From: Streptomyces sp. PCS3-D2 | GTDB taxonomy: Bacteria; Actinomycetota; Actinomycetes; Streptomycetales; Streptomycetaceae | Reading direction: 5' to 3' | Assembly: GCF_000612545.2 (NCBI RefSeq) | Contig: NZ_CP097800.1 | Location: 1,798,001-1,862,000 of the forward strand | Length of the DNA stretch: 64,000 nucleotides | In this document: piece after piece, positions 46,501 through 57,191 of the stretch | How positions within the stretch are numbered: position 1 is the stretch's first letter | How the letters are laid out: the number at the start of each line of letters is the position of its first letter | The notes under the pieces: model-generated | What the model saw: only the letters and a program-made list of their open reading frames with translations | What the model was told of the DNA's origin: nothing | Databases searched by the model: none | Made by a program: the position numbers and the translations under genes

Positions 46501-49500
46501 CTCGCCTGCTGCGCCAGGGCCAGCGGAGCGTGTTCGTGCTCCAGCAGTCCGGCGAGCTGGCCACGCATCGCCACGACGGCGGCCCGCGCCGTCGTGCCGT
46601 CGATGCGCACGCGCATCGGGAGGGTGTTGATGAAGGGACCCGCCACCCGGTCGGAGCCCGCCGAGGCGTTCATCCGGCCGAGCAGGACGGTGCCGAACAC
46701 CACGTCGTGCCGGCCACTGAGCGCGGCGAGCAGACGGGCCCAGGCCACGTGCATGAGCGTCGCCGGGCTGGTGCCCAGGCGGCGTGCGGCGTCGCGGATC
46801 AGGCCGTCCAGCTCCGGTGCGAATCGGAGCCGGGCGCGGACCACGCCGGAGCCGTCGCCAAGCGCGTTCAGCTCCTGGTACGGGGCGGTCGTCTCCGTGA
46901 CGTCGCCCAGCAGCTCGGAGAAGTAGCGGGTGCTGGCCTCGCGCTCGGCGCCGTTGCGGGCCTGTGCGACGAAGTCGCGGAAGGGGAGCGGCTCCGGCAG
47001 GCTGTCGGCCCGGCCGGACAGGATCGTGACGACCTCGTCGAGGACGACTTCCATGCCGGTGTGGTCCTGCACCATGTGGTGCACCCGGAACAGCGCCAGC
47101 CACTTGCCGGTGCCCGGCTCGGGGGCAAGATGCACGCGGATCAGCGGCGCGCGTCCCAGGTCCATGGCCGATCCCGCGAGCGCCACCAGGTCGGCGACGG
47201 GATCGGTGCTCCCGGAGTCCAGCAGCACCTCTTCGACCGACAGCGCGGCTCGGCGCCACACCACCTGTACGGGCTCGCGCAGGCCTTCCCACACGATCGT
47301 GGTCCGGAGGATGTCGTGACGGTCCACCACCTGCTGCAGTGCGAGCAGGTACCGGTCCAGGAGGTCCCGGGAGGCGAATTCGACCACCATCGGGGTCACA
47401 TAGGCGTCCTCGCCGCCCTCCGCCATCAGGTGGTGGAAGAGCAGTCCCTCCTGGAGCGGTGCGAGCGGGTAGACGTCGGCGACGTTGGCGGCGCCGCCGT
47501 CTACCGTGGCGACGATCCGCTCCACCTCGGCGGCCGTGAGGTCGACCAGGGGGAGCATCTCGGGAGTGATCGTTCGCGCGTCGTCCGGGATGCCGTTCGG
47601 CGGTACGACGACGAGTTCCGCGTCGGATGACGTCGCGAGGCCCGCGACGGTGGGCGTCTGGAACAGCGCGCGCACCGAGACCGGTACTCCGTGTTCCCGC
47701 AGCCGCTCCACGAGCCGGACCGCGAGCAGCGAGTGGCCGCCCAGCCCGAAGAAGTCGTCGTCGACGCCGACGCTGTCGAGACCCAGTACCTCTGCGAACG
47801 CCGCGCACATGAGTTCTTCCCGCAGGTTCGACGGGCCGCGGCCCTCGCCCTGGGCGTACTCCGGCACGGGCAGGGCCTTGCGGTCCAGCTTGCCGTTCAC
47901 CGACAGCGGCAGCACGTCCAGCACCACGACCGCCGACGGGACCATGTACTGCGGCAGCTGCTCGGCCACCCGGGCCCGTACGCCTGCCGACAGCTCGTCG
48001 TGGTCCGCGCCTTCGGCGGGCACGACGTAGGCGACCAGGCGGGGGTCACCGGAGACGTCCTCGCGGGCGATCACCGCGGCCTGCTCGACCGACGGGTGAC
48101 CGGCCACCACGGCCTGCACCTCGCCGAGCTCGATGCGGAAGCCGCGGACCTTGACCTGCTCGTCGGCGCGGCCGACGAACATCAGCCGGCCGTCCGCGTC
48201 CCAGCGGGCCAGGTCACCGGTGCGGTACATCCGCTCACTGGGCGCGCCGTGCGGGTTCGCCACGAAGCGCTCCGCGGTCAGTCCGGGGCGGCCCGCGTAA
48301 CCGCGCGCCAGTCCCTCTCCCGCCAGGTACAGCTCACCGACGACACCGGGTGCCACGGGGGCCAGGAAGGCGTCCACGACGAACGCCCGCGCGTTGCCGA
48401 TGGGCGAACCGATCGGCACCTCGCGCACTCCGGGGGCGCAGCGCCACACCGTCGCGTCCACCGTGGTCTCGGTCGGACCGTAGGTGTTGAACATCAGCCG
48501 CCCGGCGGACCAGCGGTCCACCAGCTCCGGCGAGCACGCCTCGCCACCGACTTCGAGCACGACGCCTGGCGCGATCGACCCGGGCTCCAGCCCGGCGAGC
48601 ACGGCCGGCGGCAGCGTCGCGTGGGTGATCTCCTGCTCCGCGAAGAACCGTGCGAGTTCCTGGCCCAGCCGCCGCTCGGCGGGGACCACGATCAGCGTCG
48701 CGCCCGAGGTGAGGGCCAGCGACCATTCGAGGCAGAAGTTGTCGAAGCTCAGGGACGCGAACTGAGCGACCCGGGAGTCCGGGCCCGCGCCGAACCGAGC
48801 CAATGCCGCGACCGTGTTCGCGAAGCCGGACTGGGTCACGACCACGCCCTTCGGGCGGCCCGTCGACCCGGACGTGTAGATCACGTAGGCCGGGAGCGCG
48901 AGCGCCCGCAGCCGGTCCCCGGCCGTCGACGGCCGGGCCGCCGCGTCGTCCAGCGCCTGGGCGAACTCCGCCGTGTCGACGACCACCCGCGGGGCCGAGG
49001 CGGGGACGGCCGAGACCGTGCCCGCCGCGCCGAGCACCACGGCCGGCTTGGCGTCGTCCAGCATGTAGGCGACCCGCTCGGCGGGGTAGGTGGGGTCGAT
49101 GGGCAGGTAGGCGGCGCCGGCCTTCAGGATGCCGAGCAGCGCCACCATCAGATCGACGCCGCGTTCGAGCACGACCGCGACCAGCGACTCCGCGCCGACT
49201 CCCCGCTCCACCAGGTAGCGCGCCATCCGGTCGGCCCGGGCGTCGAGTTCCGCGTACGAGACCTCCGCCCCGTCGGCCACGACCGCGACGGCGTCGGGAG
49301 TCCGGGAGACCCGCTCCTCGAACAGCTCCACCACCGTGGCGCGCGGCACCTCGGTAGCGGTGTCGTTCCACTCCACCAGCACGCGGCGGCGCTCGTCCTC
49401 GTCGAGTACGTCGACGGCGCCGATGCGGGTGCGCGGGTCGGCGGCCAGGGTCCGGAGCACCGTCCCGAGGCGTCGGCCGAGCTGCTCGACGGTGTCCGTG

Positions 49501-52500
49501 TCGAACAGGTCCGCCGCCGCGACGACCACACCACGCAGGCCCGCCGGACGGTTCTGGGCGTCGAACACCTCGCCGACGGTCACGTCCAGGTCGAACTTGG
49601 CGACCGGCGCTCCCGCGGGGACCGTCTCCGCCTCGAGACCGGAGAGGTCCAGGGCCGCGTCGGCGTTGTTCTGCACCGTGAGGGTCACCTGGAACAGCGG
49701 GTGGCGGGCGAGGGAGCGGGCCGGGGCCAGCTCCTCGACCAGACGCTCGAACGGCACGTCCTGGTGGGCGAAGGCCGCGAGAGCGGTCTCCCGCACCCGG
49801 GAGAACAAGTCGGTGAAGGTCGGGTTCCCGGACAGGTCCGTGCGCAGCACGAGAGTGTTGACGAAGAAGCCGACGAGGTCGTCGAGTGCTTCGTCGGTGC
49901 GTCCGGCGTTCGGCGCGCCGATGGAGATGTCGGTTCCGGCGCCCAGCCGGGACAGCAGCACCGCCAGCGCGGTCTGCAGCAGCATGGACATGGTCACGCC
50001 CTCGGCGCGGGCCACGTCCACGAGGCGCGCGTGCACCTCGGCCGGGATCTCCAGCGGCACGCTGTGGCCTCGGTTGCCCAGTACCGCCGGGCGGCTGTGG
50101 TCATAGGGCAGGGTCAGCTCTTCGGGGGCTCCGGCGAGCGTGCGGCGCCAGTAGTCCACCTGGCGCGAGACCAGGCTGTTCGGGTCCTGGTCGTCGCCCA
50201 GCAGATCGCGCTGCCACAGCGCGTAGTCCGCGTACTGCACCGGCAGCGGCTCCCACCCGGGAACCGAACCCGCGCTACGGGCCCCGTACGCCACCGACAG
50301 GTCCCGGGCCAGCGGCCCGGTCGACCAGCCGTCACCCGCGACGTGGTGCACCACCACGACGAGCACGTGCTCGTCCGGACCCACCGCGAACAGCCACGCC
50401 TGCACCGGCAGATCAACCGCCAGATCGAAGGCGTAACCCGCCGCACCGGCGACCGCCGCGTCCACATCGGCCGCGGCCACCTCGGCGACCCGCAGCTCCC
50501 ACTCCAGCTCCTCCATGCCGAGGATGTGCTGGTACGGCTCACCGTCGACGACCGCGAAGACGGTGCGCAGCACCTCGTGCCGGCCGATGACGTCCCGCAG
50601 CGCCGAGTTCAGCGACGACGCGTCCACGGCGCCCGTCAGGCGCAGGGCCATCGGGATGTTGTAGGTGGAGCTGGGGCCTTCGAGCTGCCCGATGAACCAC
50701 AGGCGGCGCTGCGCGAACGACAGAGGCACCCGCTCGGGACGCTCGCCCGCCGTCAGCGCCACCCGCGCCCGGTCGGCGCCGTCGAGACGCGCCGCCAGCC
50801 GCGCCACCGTCGGCGCCTCGAACAGCGCGCGCAGCGGAACCTCGACGCCCAGCACCGCGCGCACCCGGCTGATCAGCCGGACGGCGAGGAGGGAGTGGCC
50901 GCCCAGCGCGAAGAAGTCGTCATCGACGCCCACGCTCTCCAGGCCCAGGACCTCAGCGAAGGCAGCACACAGGACCTCCTCCCGCACGCTGGAGGGACCA
51001 CGACCCGAACCCGACGTGTACTCCGGCGCCGGCAGCGCCTTGACGTCCAGCTTCCCGTTGACCGTCAGCGGCAGCACATCCAGCACCACCACCGACGACG
51101 GAACCATGTACTCGGGCAGCCGCTCGGCGACGTACTCCCTCACAAACGAAGGGAGTTCGGCGTCGACTACGACACCTGTGTCATCCGCGGGGACGACGTA
51201 AGCGACCAGTCGCTTGTCCCCCGCCACGTCCTCACGAACCACCACCGCGGCCTGAGCCACCATCGGATGACCCACCACCACCGACCGGACCTCACCCGGC
51301 TCAATACGGAACCCGCGGATCTTGACCTGCTCGTCGGCGCGGCCCAGGTACTCCAGCTCACCCTCAGCGGTCCACCGGACACGGTCACCCGTCCGATACA
51401 TCCGCTCACCCACACCGGTGTAAGGCGAAGCAACGAACCGCTCAGCCGTCAGACCCGCACGCCCCACATACCCACGCGCCAGACCCACACCAGCCACATA
51501 CAGCTCACCCACCACACCCACAGGCACCGGACGCAACGAACCGTCCAGCACGAACACCCGCGCATTGACCACCGGCCCACCGATAACCGGCACACCACCC
51601 GCGACCAACGGACCCGACATCGTCGCGCACACCGTCGTCTCCGTCGGACCATACGCATTCACCAACCGACGACCCGGCGCCCACTTCTCCACCAACTCAC
51701 CAGCCAGCACCTCACCCGCCGACACCAACGTCGACACCGACGGCAAATCACCCCCACCCAGCACACCCAACACAGCCGGCGGCAACGTCACATGCGTCAC
51801 CCCAAGACGCGCCACCAACTCAACCAACCCACCACCAGGCAACAACTCACCCGCAGGCGCCACCACCAACGCGGCACCCACCGACAACGCCACCAAAATC
51901 TCAGCCGTCGCCGCATCAAAACCAACCGACGCGAACTGCAGCACACGACTCGCACCATCCACCGCGAACCGCTCCACCTGAGCCGCAACCAGCGACCCCA
52001 CACCCGAGTGCGACACCACCACACCCTTGGGCACGCCCGTCGAACCCGACGTATAAATCACATACGCCGCCTGACCCGACACCACACCCACACCCAGAGC
52101 CGACCCCGCCAGAGACTCGATCTCCCCGGCAACCGACCCCTCATCCACCACCACAGACGCCACACCCGCAGGCACAACCCCCACACACGACGCCTGCGTC
52201 ACCACACACACCGCACCCGAATCGGCCAGAACGAACCCGACCCGCTCCGCCGGATAACCCGGATCAACCGGCAGATACACACCACCCGCCTTCGACACCG
52301 CCAGCAACGCGACCACGAACCCGACACCACGCTCCAGGCACACACCCACCACGGACTCCGGCCCCACACCCAGGCCGACCAGATACCGCGCCAAACGATT
52401 CGCACGCGCATCCAACTCCGCATACGACACCTCAACACCGTCACCCACCACCGCGACAGCATCCGGAGTCCGCGCCACCTGCGCCTCGAACAACCCCGAA

Positions 52501-55500
52501 ACCGACACCTCACCCACAACAGCAGCGGTCTCGTTCCACTCCACCAGAACCCGACGACGCTCCACCTCACCCAGAACATCAACCGAGCTCAGGGGCTGGT
52601 CCGCGGCTCCGTCGAGGGCGTTCTCCAGCGCCGCGACGAGGTTGTCCGTGGCCGTGGCGAGCAGGGCCGCGACGGCCTTGGCGTCCACCGAGGCGACGGC
52701 GTCGATGGCCAGGCCGATCTCCGTGCCGTCGTCGTCCACGGACACCGACAGCGGGTAGTTGGTCCGCTCGCGGGAGAAGACCGTACGGATCCCTTCGAGA
52801 GCGGAACCGGCGCCCTCGCCCTGCTCGGGACCGGAGTTGTGCCGGTAGTTGAAGAGCGAGGAGAAGAGAGGGGTGTCCCCCTGTACGCCGCTGGCCTGCT
52901 GGGCCAGGGCGAGCGGAGCGTGCTCGTGCTCCAGCAGACCGGCCAGCTGGTCGCGCATCGCGGACACGGCCGCCAGCGCGCCCAGTTCGTCCATCCGCAC
53001 CCGGACGGGCAGCGTGTTGATGAAGGGACCCGCCACCCGGTCGGAGCCGGCGCCGGCGTTCATCCGGCCGAACAGGACGGTGCCGAAGACGACATCGTCA
53101 CGGCCGCTGACCGCGGACAGCACGCGCGCCCACGCCACGTGCATCACCGTCGCCGGGCTGGCGCCCAGTCGCCGGGCGGCCGTGCGCAGCCGTCCGGCCA
53201 GACCCGCTTCCAGCGGGGTCACCGCTCGCGCGATGTCCGAACCGACACCGCGCACGTCCACCAGCGCGTACGGGGCGGTGGGCTCGTCGACATCGCCCAG
53301 CAGCTCGGCGAAGAACCGTTCGTGCTCCCCGCTGTCCACACCGGCCCGGGCCTGCGCCACGAAGTCGCGGAACGGCAGCGGCTCGGGCAGCTCCGCACCA
53401 CGCCCGTCGAGCAGCGTCCGCACCTCGCCGAGCAGCAGCTCCATACCGGTGTGGTCGCGGACCATGTGGTGCGCCCGCACCAGGGCCCACCAGCGGCCCG
53501 AGTCCGGCTCGGTGGTGATGTGCAGGGCGATGAGCGGTGCCCGGCCCAGGTCCATGGACAGGTCGCCGGCCGCGAGCAGTTGCTCGACCGCATCGCCGCC
53601 GTCCGGGTCCAGCCGCACTTCCTCGACGGGGAGGACGGCGCGGCGGCGCACGACCTGCACCGGCTCGCGCAGGCCTTCCCACACGATCCCGGTCCGGTAG
53701 ATGTCGTGCCGGTTCAGGACCTGCTGGAGCGCGTCGGTGAAGGCGTCCAGGCGGTCGCGGGAGTCGAACTCCAGGACGGTGGGCGTGACGTAGGCGTCCT
53801 CGCCGCCGTCGGCGAGGAGGTGGTGGAAGAGCAGGCCCTCCTGGAGCGGGGCCAGCGGGTAGACGTCCGCGATGTTGGCGGCGCCGCCGTCGACGGTCGC
53901 GACGATCCGCTCCACCTCATCGGCGGTCAGGTCCACCAGCGGCAGCATCTCCGGAGTGATCTCCCGCGCGTCCGCCGGGATGGCATTCTCGGGGACCACC
54001 AGATCCTCGGTTCCGGCCACCGCGGCCAGGCCCGCCACGGTCGGCGTCTGGAACAGCGCGCGCACCGAGACGGACACTCCGCGGCCGCGGAGGGTCTCCA
54101 CCAGGCGGATGGCCAGCAGCGAGTGACCGCCCAGCGCGAAGAAGCTGTCGTCGACGCCGACGCTCTCCAGGCCGAGGATCTCGGCGAAGACCGCGCAGAG
54201 GACCTCCTCGCGGACGTTGGAGGGGCCGCGGCCCGAACTGGTCACGTACTCGGGCGCGGGCAGCGCCTTGCGGTCCAGCTTGCCGTTCGCGGTCAGCGGC
54301 AGCACGTCCAGCGCCACCACCGCCGACGGGACCATGTGGTCCGGCAGCCGCGCGGCGATGAACCGCCTTATGACGTCGGCCAGTTCGTCGGTGTTCGCGC
54401 CGTCGGCGGGGACGATGTAGGCCACGAGACGGGTGTCACCGGGGACGTCCGTGCGGGCGATCACCGCGGTCCGGGCGACCGACGGGTGCGCGGCGACGAC
54501 CGCCTGTACCTCGCCCGGCTCGATGCGGAACCCGCGGATCTTGACCTGCTCGTCGGCGCGGCCCAGGTACTCCAGCTGGCCCTCGGCGTTCCAGCGGACG
54601 CGGTCGCCGGTGCGGTACATGCGCTCGCCCGCGCCGGAGAAGGGCGCGGCCACGAACCGCTCCGCAGTCAGACCCGCACGGCCGACGTAGCCACGGGCCA
54701 GAGCGGCACCGGCGACGTACAGCTCACCGGCGATGCCCGGGGCCACCGGGGACAGCCACTGGTCGAGGACGTACAGCCGGACGTTGGGCACCGGCGAGCC
54801 GATCGGCACCACAGCGCCCGCCACCCGCTCCGGGGTCAGGCGCGTGGTGGTGACACCGATGGTGGTCTCGGTGGGGCCGTAGTGGTTGAAGACCCCACGC
54901 GCTCCGGCCGCCGCCAGCAGCTCCCGCACCCACGCGGGAGAGGCTGCCTCACCGCCGAGCACCAGGGACTTGGCGGGCATTACGGACGCCGGTCCGTCCG
55001 CGACGGCGAGGGCCGCCAGGTGCGACGGCACCGCCTTCACGTGGTCGATGGCGTGCTCGGCCAGGTATCCGGTCACCACGGCCGGGTCGGTGGCGGCGTC
55101 GTGGTCGAGGATGTGCAGCCGGCCACCGGTGGTCAGGCTCGCGAACAGCACGGTGTTGCCGAGGTCGGTGACCTGGGCCTGGAGCAGCGCGTACCGGTCC
55201 CCCGGGTTGCCGAGGCCGACCCGGCCGGGCACCGAGGAGACGTAGTTGGTCAGCGACCGGTGGGTGACGGCGACGCCCTTCGGAGTGCCCGTCGAACCGG
55301 AGGTGTAGATCACGTAGGCGAGCGCATCCGGGGACGGGTCCGTACGGGGCGCGGTGGCCTCGTACGCGTCGATCGCGGCGGCGACCTCGATCGCGTCCAG
55401 GGCGAGCGGGGCGGGGGCCTCGACGGACAGTTCACCGAGCACGGCGCGCGTGCTGAGCAGTGTCACGGCGCCGCTGTCGGCGAGCAGGAACGCGACGCGT

Positions 55501-57176
55501 TCGGCGGGCTGTTCGGAGTCGATCGGGAGGTAAGCCGCCCCGGCCTTCCACACCGCCAGGATCGCGGCGATGGTCTCCACCCCACGCGGCAGGCACAGAC
55601 CCACCACCGACTCCGCGCCCACGCCCTGGTCCACCAGGAAGCGCGCCAGCCGGTTCGCCCGGGCATCCAGCTCCGCGTACGACACCTCGGCGCCCTCGGC
55701 CACGACGGCCACGGCGTCCGGGGTCCGGGCCACCTGCGCCGCGAACAGATCCGCCACCGAACCACCGGCCACCTCGGCCGCGGTGTCGTTCCACTCCACC
55801 AGCACACGGCGACGCTCGTCCTCATCGAGGACGTCCACCGCGCTGAGCCGCACCTGCGGCTCGGCGGTGACGGTCTCCAGCACCCGGGCGAGGCGCTTGG
55901 CGAGGTCTCCCGCGGAGTCGGCTTCGAACAGGTCGGCCACGGCGGTCAGCACACCGCGCAGCCCGGCGGGGGTGCCCTGCGCGTCGAAGGTCTCCTCGAC
56001 GCTCACGTCCAGGTCGAACTTGGCGGCCGACGCGCCGGCGGCGAGTTCGTCCTCCACCGCGCTGACCCGGACACCGGGGAGTTCGAGGGTCGCGTCGGCG
56101 TTGTTCTGGAGGGTGAGCATCACCTGGAACAACGGGTGCAGCGCGAGCGAACGCGGCGGCGCCAGCTCCTCCACCAGGCGCTCGAAGGGCACCTCCTGGT
56201 GGCCGAACGCCGACAGGCCCGTTTCCCGGACGCGGGCGAGCACCTCGGTGAACTTCGGGTCGCCGGACAGGTCCGTACGCAGCACGAGGGTGTTGACGAA
56301 GAAGCCGACCAGGTCGTCCAGGGCCACATCCGTACGGCCGGCGTTCGCCGATCCGATCGGGATGTCGGTGCCCGCGCCCATCCGGGACAGCAGGACCGCC
56401 AGCGCGGCCTGGAGCACCATGAAGGTCGTGACGCCCTCGGCGCGCGCCACCTCCACCAGCCGTGCGTGCACCGCGGCCGGGATGTCCAGCGGGACCCGGT
56501 GGCCGCCGTATCCGGCCACGGCCGGACGCGGGTGGTCGTAGGAGAGTTCCAGCTCTTCCGGAGCGCCGGCCAGCGCCTCGCGCCAGTAGGCGACCTGGCG
56601 GGAGAGGACGCTGTCGGGGTCCTCGGCGTCGCCGAGGAGTTCGCGCTGCCACAGCGCGTAGTCGGCGTACTGGACCGGCAGCGGCTCCCACTCGGGCGTG
56701 CGGTCCTCGCACCGGGCGGCGTAGGCGACCGCGAGGTCCCGGGCCAGCGGCCCGGACGACCAGCCGTCGCTGGCGATGTGGTGCACCACCACGAGCAGGA
56801 CGTACTCGTCGGGCGCCACCGAGAACAGCCAGGCGCGGATCGGCACCTGCGACGACAGGTCGAACGGCTGCGCTGCGGCGCTGCTGACCGCCTCGGTCAG
56901 ACCGGCCGCCGCGTCGGCGGACACGTCGACGCATCGGAGGTTCCACTCCACGTCGGCGAGCTTCAGCACCTGCTGGTACGGCTCACCGTCGGCCACCGTG
57001 AACACCGTGCGCAGCACCTCGTGCCGGCCGATGACGTCCCGCAGGGCTGCGTCGAGCGCCCCGCTGTCCAGCGTGCCCGAGAGCCGCATGGCCATCGGAA
57101 TGTTGTACCTCGGGCTGGGGCCCTCAAGCTGCTCGATGAACCACAGACGGCGCTGCGCGAATGACAACGGAAACAT
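34566..57176 (-). CDS. NRPS gene B: seven modules
   Basis: A 7536-residue synthetase, very large even for this family. Modules: C-A-T (1-1057), E/C-A-T (1058-2138), C-A-T (2139-3187), E/C-A-T (3188-4291), C-A-T (4292-5357), C-A-T (5358-6409), E/C-A-T (6410-7536). Carrier serines are 1019, 2095, 3149, 4248, 5316, 6371 and 7478. Predicted substrates: Asp, aromatic, unassigned (DNLTEGTVDK), Val, Asp, aromatic, Thr. E/C domains in modules 2, 4 and 7 predict D residues at positions 1, 3 and 6 of this protein. ATG 57176 overlaps the gene A stop (TAATG), and aggggga lies 6 nt upstream. The stop overlaps the gene C start. The C-terminus carries RPALRPMR. Several segments are internal duplications (see repeats). 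Confidence 0.95.
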   Translation of the reverse strand: MFPLSFAQRRLWFIEQLEGPSPRYNIPMAMRLSGTLDSGALDAALRDVIGRHEVLRTVFTVADGEPYQQVLKLADVEWNLRCVDVSADAAAGLTEAVSSAAAQPFDLSSQVPIRAWLFSVAPDEYVLLVVVHHIASDGWSSGPLARDLAVAYAARCEDRTPEWEPLPVQYADYALWQRELLGDAEDPDSVLSRQVAYWREALAGAPEELELSYDHPRPAVAGYGGHRVPLDIPAAVHARLVEVARAEGVTTFMVLQAALAVLLSRMGAGTDIPIGSANAGRTDVALDDLVGFFVNTLVLRTDLSGDPKFTEVLARVRETGLSAFGHQEVPFERLVEELAPPRSLALHPLFQVMLTLQNNADATLELPGVRVSAVEDELAAGASAAKFDLDVSVEETFDAQGTPAGLRGVLTAVADLFEADSAGDLAKRLARVLETVTAEPQVRLSAVDVLDEDERRRVLVEWNDTAAEVAGGSVADLFAAQVARTPDAVAVVAEGAEVSYAELDARANRLARFLVDQGVGAESVVGLCLPRGVETIAAILAVWKAGAAYLPIDSEQPAERVAFLLADSGAVTLLSTRAVLGELSVEAPAPLALDAIEVAAAIDAYEATAPRTDPSPDALAYVIYTSGSTGTPKGVAVTHRSLTNYVSSVPGRVGLGNPGDRYALLQAQVTDLGNTVLFASLTTGGRLHILDHDAATDPAVVTGYLAEHAIDHVKAVPSHLAALAVADGPASVMPAKSLVLGGEAASPAWVRELLAAAGARGVFNHYGPTETTIGVTTTRLTPERVAGAVVPIGSPVPNVRLYVLDQWLSPVAPGIAGELYVAGAALARGYVGRAGLTAERFVAAPFSGAGERMYRTGDRVRWNAEGQLEYLGRADEQVKIRGFRIEPGEVQAVVAAHPSVARTAVIARTDVPGDTRLVAYIVPADGANTDELADVIRRFIAARLPDHMVPSAVVALDVLPLTANGKLDRKALPAPEYVTSSGRGPSNVREEVLCAVFAEILGLESVGVDDSFFALGGHSLLAIRLVETLRGRGVSVSVRALFQTPTVAGLAAVAGTEDLVVPENAIPADAREITPEMLPLVDLTADEVERIVATVDGGAANIADVYPLAPLQEGLLFHHLLADGGEDAYVTPTVLEFDSRDRLDAFTDALQQVLNRHDIYRTGIVWEGLREPVQVVRRRAVLPVEEVRLDPDGGDAVEQLLAAGDLSMDLGRAPLIALHITTEPDSGRWWALVRAHHMVRDHTGMELLLGEVRTLLDGRGAELPEPLPFRDFVAQARAGVDSGEHERFFAELLGDVDEPTAPYALVDVRGVGSDIARAVTPLEAGLAGRLRTAARRLGASPATVMHVAWARVLSAVSGRDDVVFGTVLFGRMNAGAGSDRVAGPFINTLPVRVRMDELGALAAVSAMRDQLAGLLEHEHAPLALAQQASGVQGDTPLFSSLFNYRHNSGPEQGEGAGSALEGIRTVFSRERTNYPLSVSVDDDGTEIGLAIDAVASVDAKAVAALLATATDNLVAALENALDGAADQPLSSVDVLGEVERRRVLVEWNETAAVVGEVSVSGLFEAQVARTPDAVAVVGDGVEVSYAELDARANRLARYLVGLGVGPESVVGVCLERGVGFVVALLAVSKAGGVYLPVDPGYPAERVGFVLADSGAVCVVTQASCVGVVPAGVASVVVDEGSVAGEIESLAGSALGVGVVSGQAAYVIYTSGSTGVPKGVVVSHSGVGSLVAAQVERFAVDGASRVLQFASVGFDAATAEILVALSVGAALVVAPAGELLPGGGLVELVARLGVTHVTLPPAVLGVLGGGDLPSVSTLVSAGEVLAGELVEKWAPGRRLVNAYGPTETTVCATMSGPLVAGGVPVIGGPVVNARVFVLDGSLRPVPVGVVGELYVAGVGLARGYVGRAGLTAERFVASPYTGVGERMYRTGDRVRWTAEGELEYLGRADEQVKIRGFRIEPGEVRSVVVGHPMVAQAAVVVREDVAGDKRLVAYVVPADDTGVVVDAELPSFVREYVAERLPEYMVPSSVVVLDVLPLTVNGKLDVKALPAPEYTSGSGRGPSSVREEVLCAAFAEVLGLESVGVDDDFFALGGHSLLAVRLISRVRAVLGVEVPLRALFEAPTVARLAARLDGADRARVALTAGERPERVPLSFAQRRLWFIGQLEGPSSTYNIPMALRLTGAVDASSLNSALRDVIGRHEVLRTVFAVVDGEPYQHILGMEELEWELRVAEVAAADVDAAVAGAAGYAFDLAVDLPVQAWLFAVGPDEHVLVVVVHHVAGDGWSTGPLARDLSVAYGARSAGSVPGWEPLPVQYADYALWQRDLLGDDQDPNSLVSRQVDYWRRTLAGAPEELTLPYDHSRPAVLGNRGHSVPLEIPAEVHARLVDVARAEGVTMSMLLQTALAVLLSRLGAGTDISIGAPNAGRTDEALDDLVGFFVNTLVLRTDLSGNPTFTDLFSRVRETALAAFAHQDVPFERLVEELAPARSLARHPLFQVTLTVQNNADAALDLSGLEAETVPAGAPVAKFDLDVTVGEVFDAQNRPAGLRGVVVAAADLFDTDTVEQLGRRLGTVLRTLAADPRTRIGAVDVLDEDERRRVLVEWNDTATEVPRATVVELFEERVSRTPDAVAVVADGAEVSYAELDARADRMARYLVERGVGAESLVAVVLERGVDLMVALLGILKAGAAYLPIDPTYPAERVAYMLDDAKPAVVLGAAGTVSAVPASAPRVVVDTAEFAQALDDAAARPSTAGDRLRALALPAYVIYTSGSTGRPKGVVVTQSGFANTVAALARFGAGPDSRVAQFASLSFDNFCLEWSLALTSGATLIVVPAERRLGQELARFFAEQEITHATLPPAVLAGLEPGSIAPGVVLEVGGEACSPELVDRWSAGRLMFNTYGPTETTVDATVWRCAPGVREVPIGSPIGNARAFVVDAFLAPVAPGVVGELYLAGEGLARGYAGRPGLTAERFVANPHGAPSERMYRTGDLARWDADGRLMFVGRADEQVKVRGFRIELGEVQAVVAGHPSVEQAAVIAREDVSGDPRLVAYVVPAEGADHDELSAGVRARVAEQLPQYMVPSAVVVLDVLPLSVNGKLDRKALPVPEYAQGEGRGPSNLREELMCAAFAEVLGLDSVGVDDDFFGLGGHSLLAVRLVERLREHGVPVSVRALFQTPTVAGLATSSDAELVVVPPNGIPDDARTITPEMLPLVDLTAAEVERIVATVDGGAANVADVYPLAPLQEGLLFHHLMAEGGEDAYVTPMVVEFASRDLLDRYLLALQQVVDRHDILRTTIVWEGLREPVQVVWRRAALSVEEVLLDSGSTDPVADLVALAGSAMDLGRAPLIRVHLAPEPGTGKWLALFRVHHMVQDHTGMEVVLDEVVTILSGRADSLPEPLPFRDFVAQARNGAEREASTRYFSELLGDVTETTAPYQELNALGDGSGVVRARLRFAPELDGLIRDAARRLGTSPATLMHVAWARLLAALSGRHDVVFGTVLLGRMNASAGSDRVAGPFINTLPMRVRIDGTTARAAVVAMRGQLAGLLEHEHAPLALAQQASGVPGDAPLFTALFNYRHNTARPQEQAEDTTPDGSAVEGIRLVFGREVTNYPLSVSVDDDGDGIGLAVDAVETIDPQAVAALLRTTVENLVAALKDELNGGPSIPLSAVDVLDGTERHHVLVDLNDTGRRTAASTVPELFEAQVARTPDAVALTSADTELTYAQLDARANRLARLLLDRGVGAESLVAVAMPRGADAVITLLAITKAGAAYLPVDPSYPAERIAFMLADAAPALLVTTGATVLPPQAPATGAAPVPYLVLDAAETAATLAGLADAALTDDERSAPVLPDSGAYVIYTSGSTGLPKGTVVPHRAIDRLVRDSGYVELGAGDVVAHLASASFDAATFEIWGALLNGAVLAVAPAGALSVAELREFLTARRVTTLWLTAGLFHEVVDQDPDMLRGIHQLLAGGDVLSNAHCRAVLDRLPSVRLLNGYGPTENTTFTAVHEVRAVDVAGKAGVPIGTPVSDTRVYVVDEWLNPVPVGVVGELYTSGGGLARGYSGRAGLTAERFVACPFEPGERMYRTGDRASWDIEGRLVFAGRADDQVKVRGFRVEPGEVQAAVAAHPDVAQAAVIVRQDAPGNQRLVAYVVSTDAHDGTELPASVREYLTGQLPEYMVPSAVVVLDALPLTANGKVDRRALPAPDYEGSAATGGRRAVTLREEILCGVFAQVLGLESVGVDDDFFALGGHSLLATRLISRVRAVLGVEVPLRALFEAPTVARLAARLDGADRARVALTAGERPERVPLSFAQRRLWFIGQLEGPSSTYNIPMALRLTGAVDASSLNSALRDVIGRHEVLRTVFAVVDGEPYQHILGMEELEWELRVAEVAAADVDAAVAGAAGYAFDLAVDLPVQAWLFAVGPDEHVLVVVVHHVAGDGWSTGPLARDLSVAYGARSAGSVPGWEPLPVQYADYALWQRDLLGDDQDPNSLVSRQVDYWRRTLAGAPEELTLPFDRPRPTVASHRGHTASLEIPAEVHARLVELARAEGVTTFMVLQAALAVLLSRLGAGTDIPIGSAHAGRTDVALDDLVGFFINTVVLRADVSGDPTFTEVLARVREAGLSGVAHQDVPFDRLVEELAPTRSMARHPLFQVVLTMQNTIEAVLDLGDLRAVRMSAGHTSAKFDLDVLVAEEFDADGALAGFRGTVTVAADLFDAEAAGRIAAAWARVLDTLTAEPQVRLSAVDVLGEDERRRVLVEWNDTAAEVAGGSVADLFAAQVARTPDALAVVFDGVEVTYAELDARANRLAHFLVDQGVGAESVVGLCLPRGVETIAAILAVWKAGAGYLPIDPEQPAERIAFMLTDTRAVLLLSTEDILDELPTGKVRSVAVDETLVTMQLSMAPDTAPDVTAAPDELAYVIYTSGSTGRPKGVAITHGSLANYVANVPERIGFGEPGGRYALLQAQATDLGNTVVFASLVSGGTLYVLEEDAVTDPVAVADYLAEHRIDHLKVVPSHLAALGSADGLAKVLPGGSLVLGGESASPAWVKELIEAAGERRVFNHYGPTEATIGVATTRLTAEQVVEGVVPIGRPVANTRLYVLDASLRPVAPGVIGELYIAGVQLARGYVRRPDLTAERFVASPLSGTGERMYRTGDLARWTADGQVVYLGRADDQVKIRGFRIEPGEVQAVLTAHPQVDRAAVVAREDATGDTRLIAYLVPVDEDDDPAQLSSVVKQFAAQRLPEHMVPSAFVTLDALPLTSNGKLDRKALPAPDYAAAAGTGRGPSTAQEEILCAAFAEVLGLPTVGVDDDFFELGGHSLLAVRLVSRIRVVLGVEVEIRVLFEAPTVAGLAAQLHEADRARVPLTAAERPERVPLSSAQRRLWFIGQLEGPSPTYNIPVTVRLSGTVDVAALNAALRDVIARHEVLRTVFETADGEPYQRVLDPADLAWDLKVAEVAPTDLADAIGEATRYAFDLSNEVPIRAWLFQAGPQDQVLVVTMHHIASDGWSTGPLARDVSVAYAARCAGQAPEWQPLPVQYADYALWQRDLLGDDQDPDSVISGQVEYWSRALAGAPEELELPFDRPRPAVAGYQGHRVPLDVPAEVHERLRAVARAEGVTMAMVLQAALAVLLSRLGAGSDIPIGAVNAGRTDEALDDLVGFFVNTLVLRTDLSGDPTFRELLSRVRDTGLSAFAHQDVPFERLVEELAPARSLSRHPLFQVALAVQNNAEAVLDLSGLRAGGAGITETSGTAVAKFDLDVSVGETYDAEGAPAGLRGALIAAADLFDAGTVARFAERLTRVLEAVAGEPGRRLSSVDVLGEVERRRVLVEWNETAAVVGEVSVSGLFEAQVARTPDAVAVVGDGVEVSYAELDARANRLARYLVGLGVGPESVVGVCLERGVGFVVALLAVSKAGGVYLPVDPGYPAERVGFVLADSGAVCVVTQASCVGVVPAGVASVVVDEGSVAGEIESLAGSALGVGVVSGQAAYVIYTSGSTGVPKGVVVSHSGVGSLVAAQVERFAVDGASRVLQFASVGFDAATAEILVALSVGAALVVAPAGELLPGGGLVELVARLGVTHVTLPPAVLGVLGGGDLPSVSTLVSAGEVLAGELVEKWAPGRRLVNAYGPTETTVCATMSGPLVAGGVPVIGGPVVNARVFVLDGSLRPVPVGVVGELYVAGVGLARGYVGRAGLTAERFVASPYTGVGERMYRTGDRVRWTAEGELEYLGRADEQVKIRGFRIEPGEVRSVVVGHPMVAQAAVVVREDVAGDKRLVAYVVPAGDAGVDVDELRLFLSGQLPEYMVPSSVVVLDVLPLTVNGKLDVKALPAPEYSTGSGRGPSTVREEILCAAFAEVLGVESVGVDDDFFALGGHSLLAVRLVEWLRGHGVSVSVRALFQTPTVAGLAAVAGTEQVDVPANAIPEGTTTITPEMLPLVDLTADEVERIVATVDGGAANVADIYPLAPLQEGLLFHHLLADGGEDAYVTPRVVEFASRERLDAFTEALQQVVDRHDIYRTGIVWEGLREPVQVVWRRAVLPVEEVQLDPLATDPAGDLVARVGLSMDLRRAPLIHMHLAAAADGRWLVLLRMHHMVQDHTAMEVILGDVQAFLSGRGAELPEPLPFRDFVAQARAGVDSGEHERFFAELLGDVDEPTAPYGLVDVRGVGSDVARALGQLEEGVSGRLRDVARRLGSSPATVMHVAWARVLSAVSGREDVVFGTVLFGRMNAGAGSDRVAGPFINTLPVRVRMDELGALAAVSAMRDQLAGLLEHEHAPLALAQQASGVQGDTPLFSSLFNYRHNSGPEQGEGAGSALEGIRTVFSRERTNYPLSVSVDDDGTEIDLAIDAVASVDAKAVAALLATATDNLVTAIEEALDGAPDQPLSSVDVLGEAEHHQMLVDWNDGTEQVPVDSLPALFDAQAKRTPDAVAIQFGDTRLTYAELDARSNQLARLLVSRGVAPESLVAVCLDRSVDLVVSLLAVVKAGGAYLPIDPSYPAERIAFVLGDATPVTVVTDRETRDRLLGPEDARVLAVVALDDPAVAGELDGLDAAGLTDADRAGSLLASHPAYVIYTSGSTGQPKGVVVTHANVARLFGATRNWFEFGADDVWTWFHSFAFDFSVWELWGALLYGGRLVVVPFEVSRSPQDFLRLLVRDRVTVLNQTPSAFYQLMQAEAQEPELGQELTLRTVVFGGEALDPSRLREWYARHPQDAPVLVNMYGITETTVHVTYAALDEAAAIEGAPSAIGRQIPDLRLYVLDGKLKPVPVGVPGELYVVGAGLARGYLNRPGLTSDRFVASPYADAGERMYRTGDVVRWDAEGNLEFVGRADDQVKVRGFRIETGEIEAVLAACPQLAQTAVVVREDTPGDKRLVAYVVPVDAADAAEPTAGDGLAGTVRHFAIERLPGYMVPAAVVVMDYLPLTVNGKLDRKALPTPEYAVTAGSGRGPSTPEEEALCGAFAQVLGLEKVGVDDDFFALGGHSLLAVRLVSRIRVALGVEVGIGTLFEAPTVAGLAQQLGKKKSAKRPALRPMRTRTQGDS
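34569..37949 (-). other. B module 7: E/C-A(Thr)-T
   Basis: E/C motifs [15 protein letters not shown] and HHMVQDHT. Code DFWNVGMVHK is the classical threonine signature. The A-domain core reads GITE instead of the usual GPTE. Carrier Ser7478 precedes the C-terminal tail. Confidence 0.85.
36586..37029. repeat. About 444-bp near-identical E/C-domain repeat, copy 1 (B module 7)
   Basis: Matches 52639-53082 at offset 16053 with only a few mismatches (for example t36658 region, Asp versus Gly). Confidence 0.8.
37950..41105 (-). other. B module 6: C(LCL)-A(aromatic)-T
   Basis: Condensation motif HHIASDGWS; the core-1 motif starts SSAQRRLWF rather than SFAQ. Code DAATVAAVCK; the A domain is an identical copy of module 2. 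Carrier Ser6371 in the GVSVSVR subclass. A D aromatic residue is expected. Confidence 0.75.
38344..39749. repeat. 1406-bp identical repeat, copy 1 (B module 6 aromatic A cassette)
   Basis: Matches 51187-52592 at offset 12843; no mismatch seen by eye. It begins after core A9 and ends in the C-A linker, that is, almost exactly one A domain. Confidence 0.92.
41106..44303 (-). other. B module 5: C(LCL)-A(Asp)-T
   Basis: Condensation motif HHVAGDGWS, in an N-terminal part identical to that of module 3. Code DLTKVGHIGK, aspartate. Carrier Ser5316. Confidence 0.85.
43646..44420. repeat. 775-bp identical C-domain repeat, copy 1 (B module 5)
   Basis: Matches 50105-50879 at offset 6459. It covers the carrier end and N-terminal half of the C domain. 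Confidence 0.9.
44304..47615 (-). other. B module 4: E/C-A(Val)-T
   Basis: E/C motifs [15 protein letters not shown] and HHMVQDHT. Code DAFWLGGTFK matches valine signatures. Carrier Ser4248. Confidence 0.8.
47616..50762 (-). other. B module 3: C(LCL)-A(unassigned)-T
   Basis: Condensation motif HHVAGDGWS. Code DNLTEGTVDK has acidic residues at 299 and 331, which suggests but does not prove a basic substrate such as Orn, Arg or a derivative. Carrier Ser3149, GV-VSVR subclass. D configuration expected. Confidence 0.7.
50105..50879. repeat. 775-bp identical C-domain repeat, copy 2 (B module 3)
   Basis: Partner of 43646-44420. Confidence 0.9.
51187..52592. repeat. 1406-bp identical repeat, copy 2 (B module 2 aromatic A cassette)
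   Basis: Partner of 38344-39749. Confidence 0.92.
52639..53082. repeat. About 444-bp near-identical E/C-domain repeat, copy 2 (B module 2)
   Basis: Partner of 36586-37029. Confidence 0.8.
54006..57176 (-). other. B module 1: C(LCL)-A(Asp)-T
   Basis: Condensation motif HHIASDGWS. Code DLTKVGHIGK, aspartate, within the characteristic QVTDLGNTV. Carrier Ser1019 in the GVSVSVR subclass. D-Asp expected. Confidence 0.85.
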
Positions 57177-57191
57177 TAGGAATCCCCCTGG
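57174..57191 (-). promoter_or_regulatory. Coupled stop/start and ribosome binding site, genes A/B
   Basis: Same arrangement as at B/C, with TAATG instead of TGATG. aggggga lies 6 nt before the ATG, within gene A. Confidence 0.85.

Larger units (their letters stand above)
50763..54005 (-). other. B module 2: E/C-A(aromatic)-T
   Basis: E/C motifs [15 protein letters not shown] and HHMVRDHT. Code DAATVAAVCK is one residue from DAWTVAAVCK (Phe) and DASTVAAVCK (Tyr-like), so an aromatic residue is likely. Carrier Ser2095. Confidence 0.75.
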
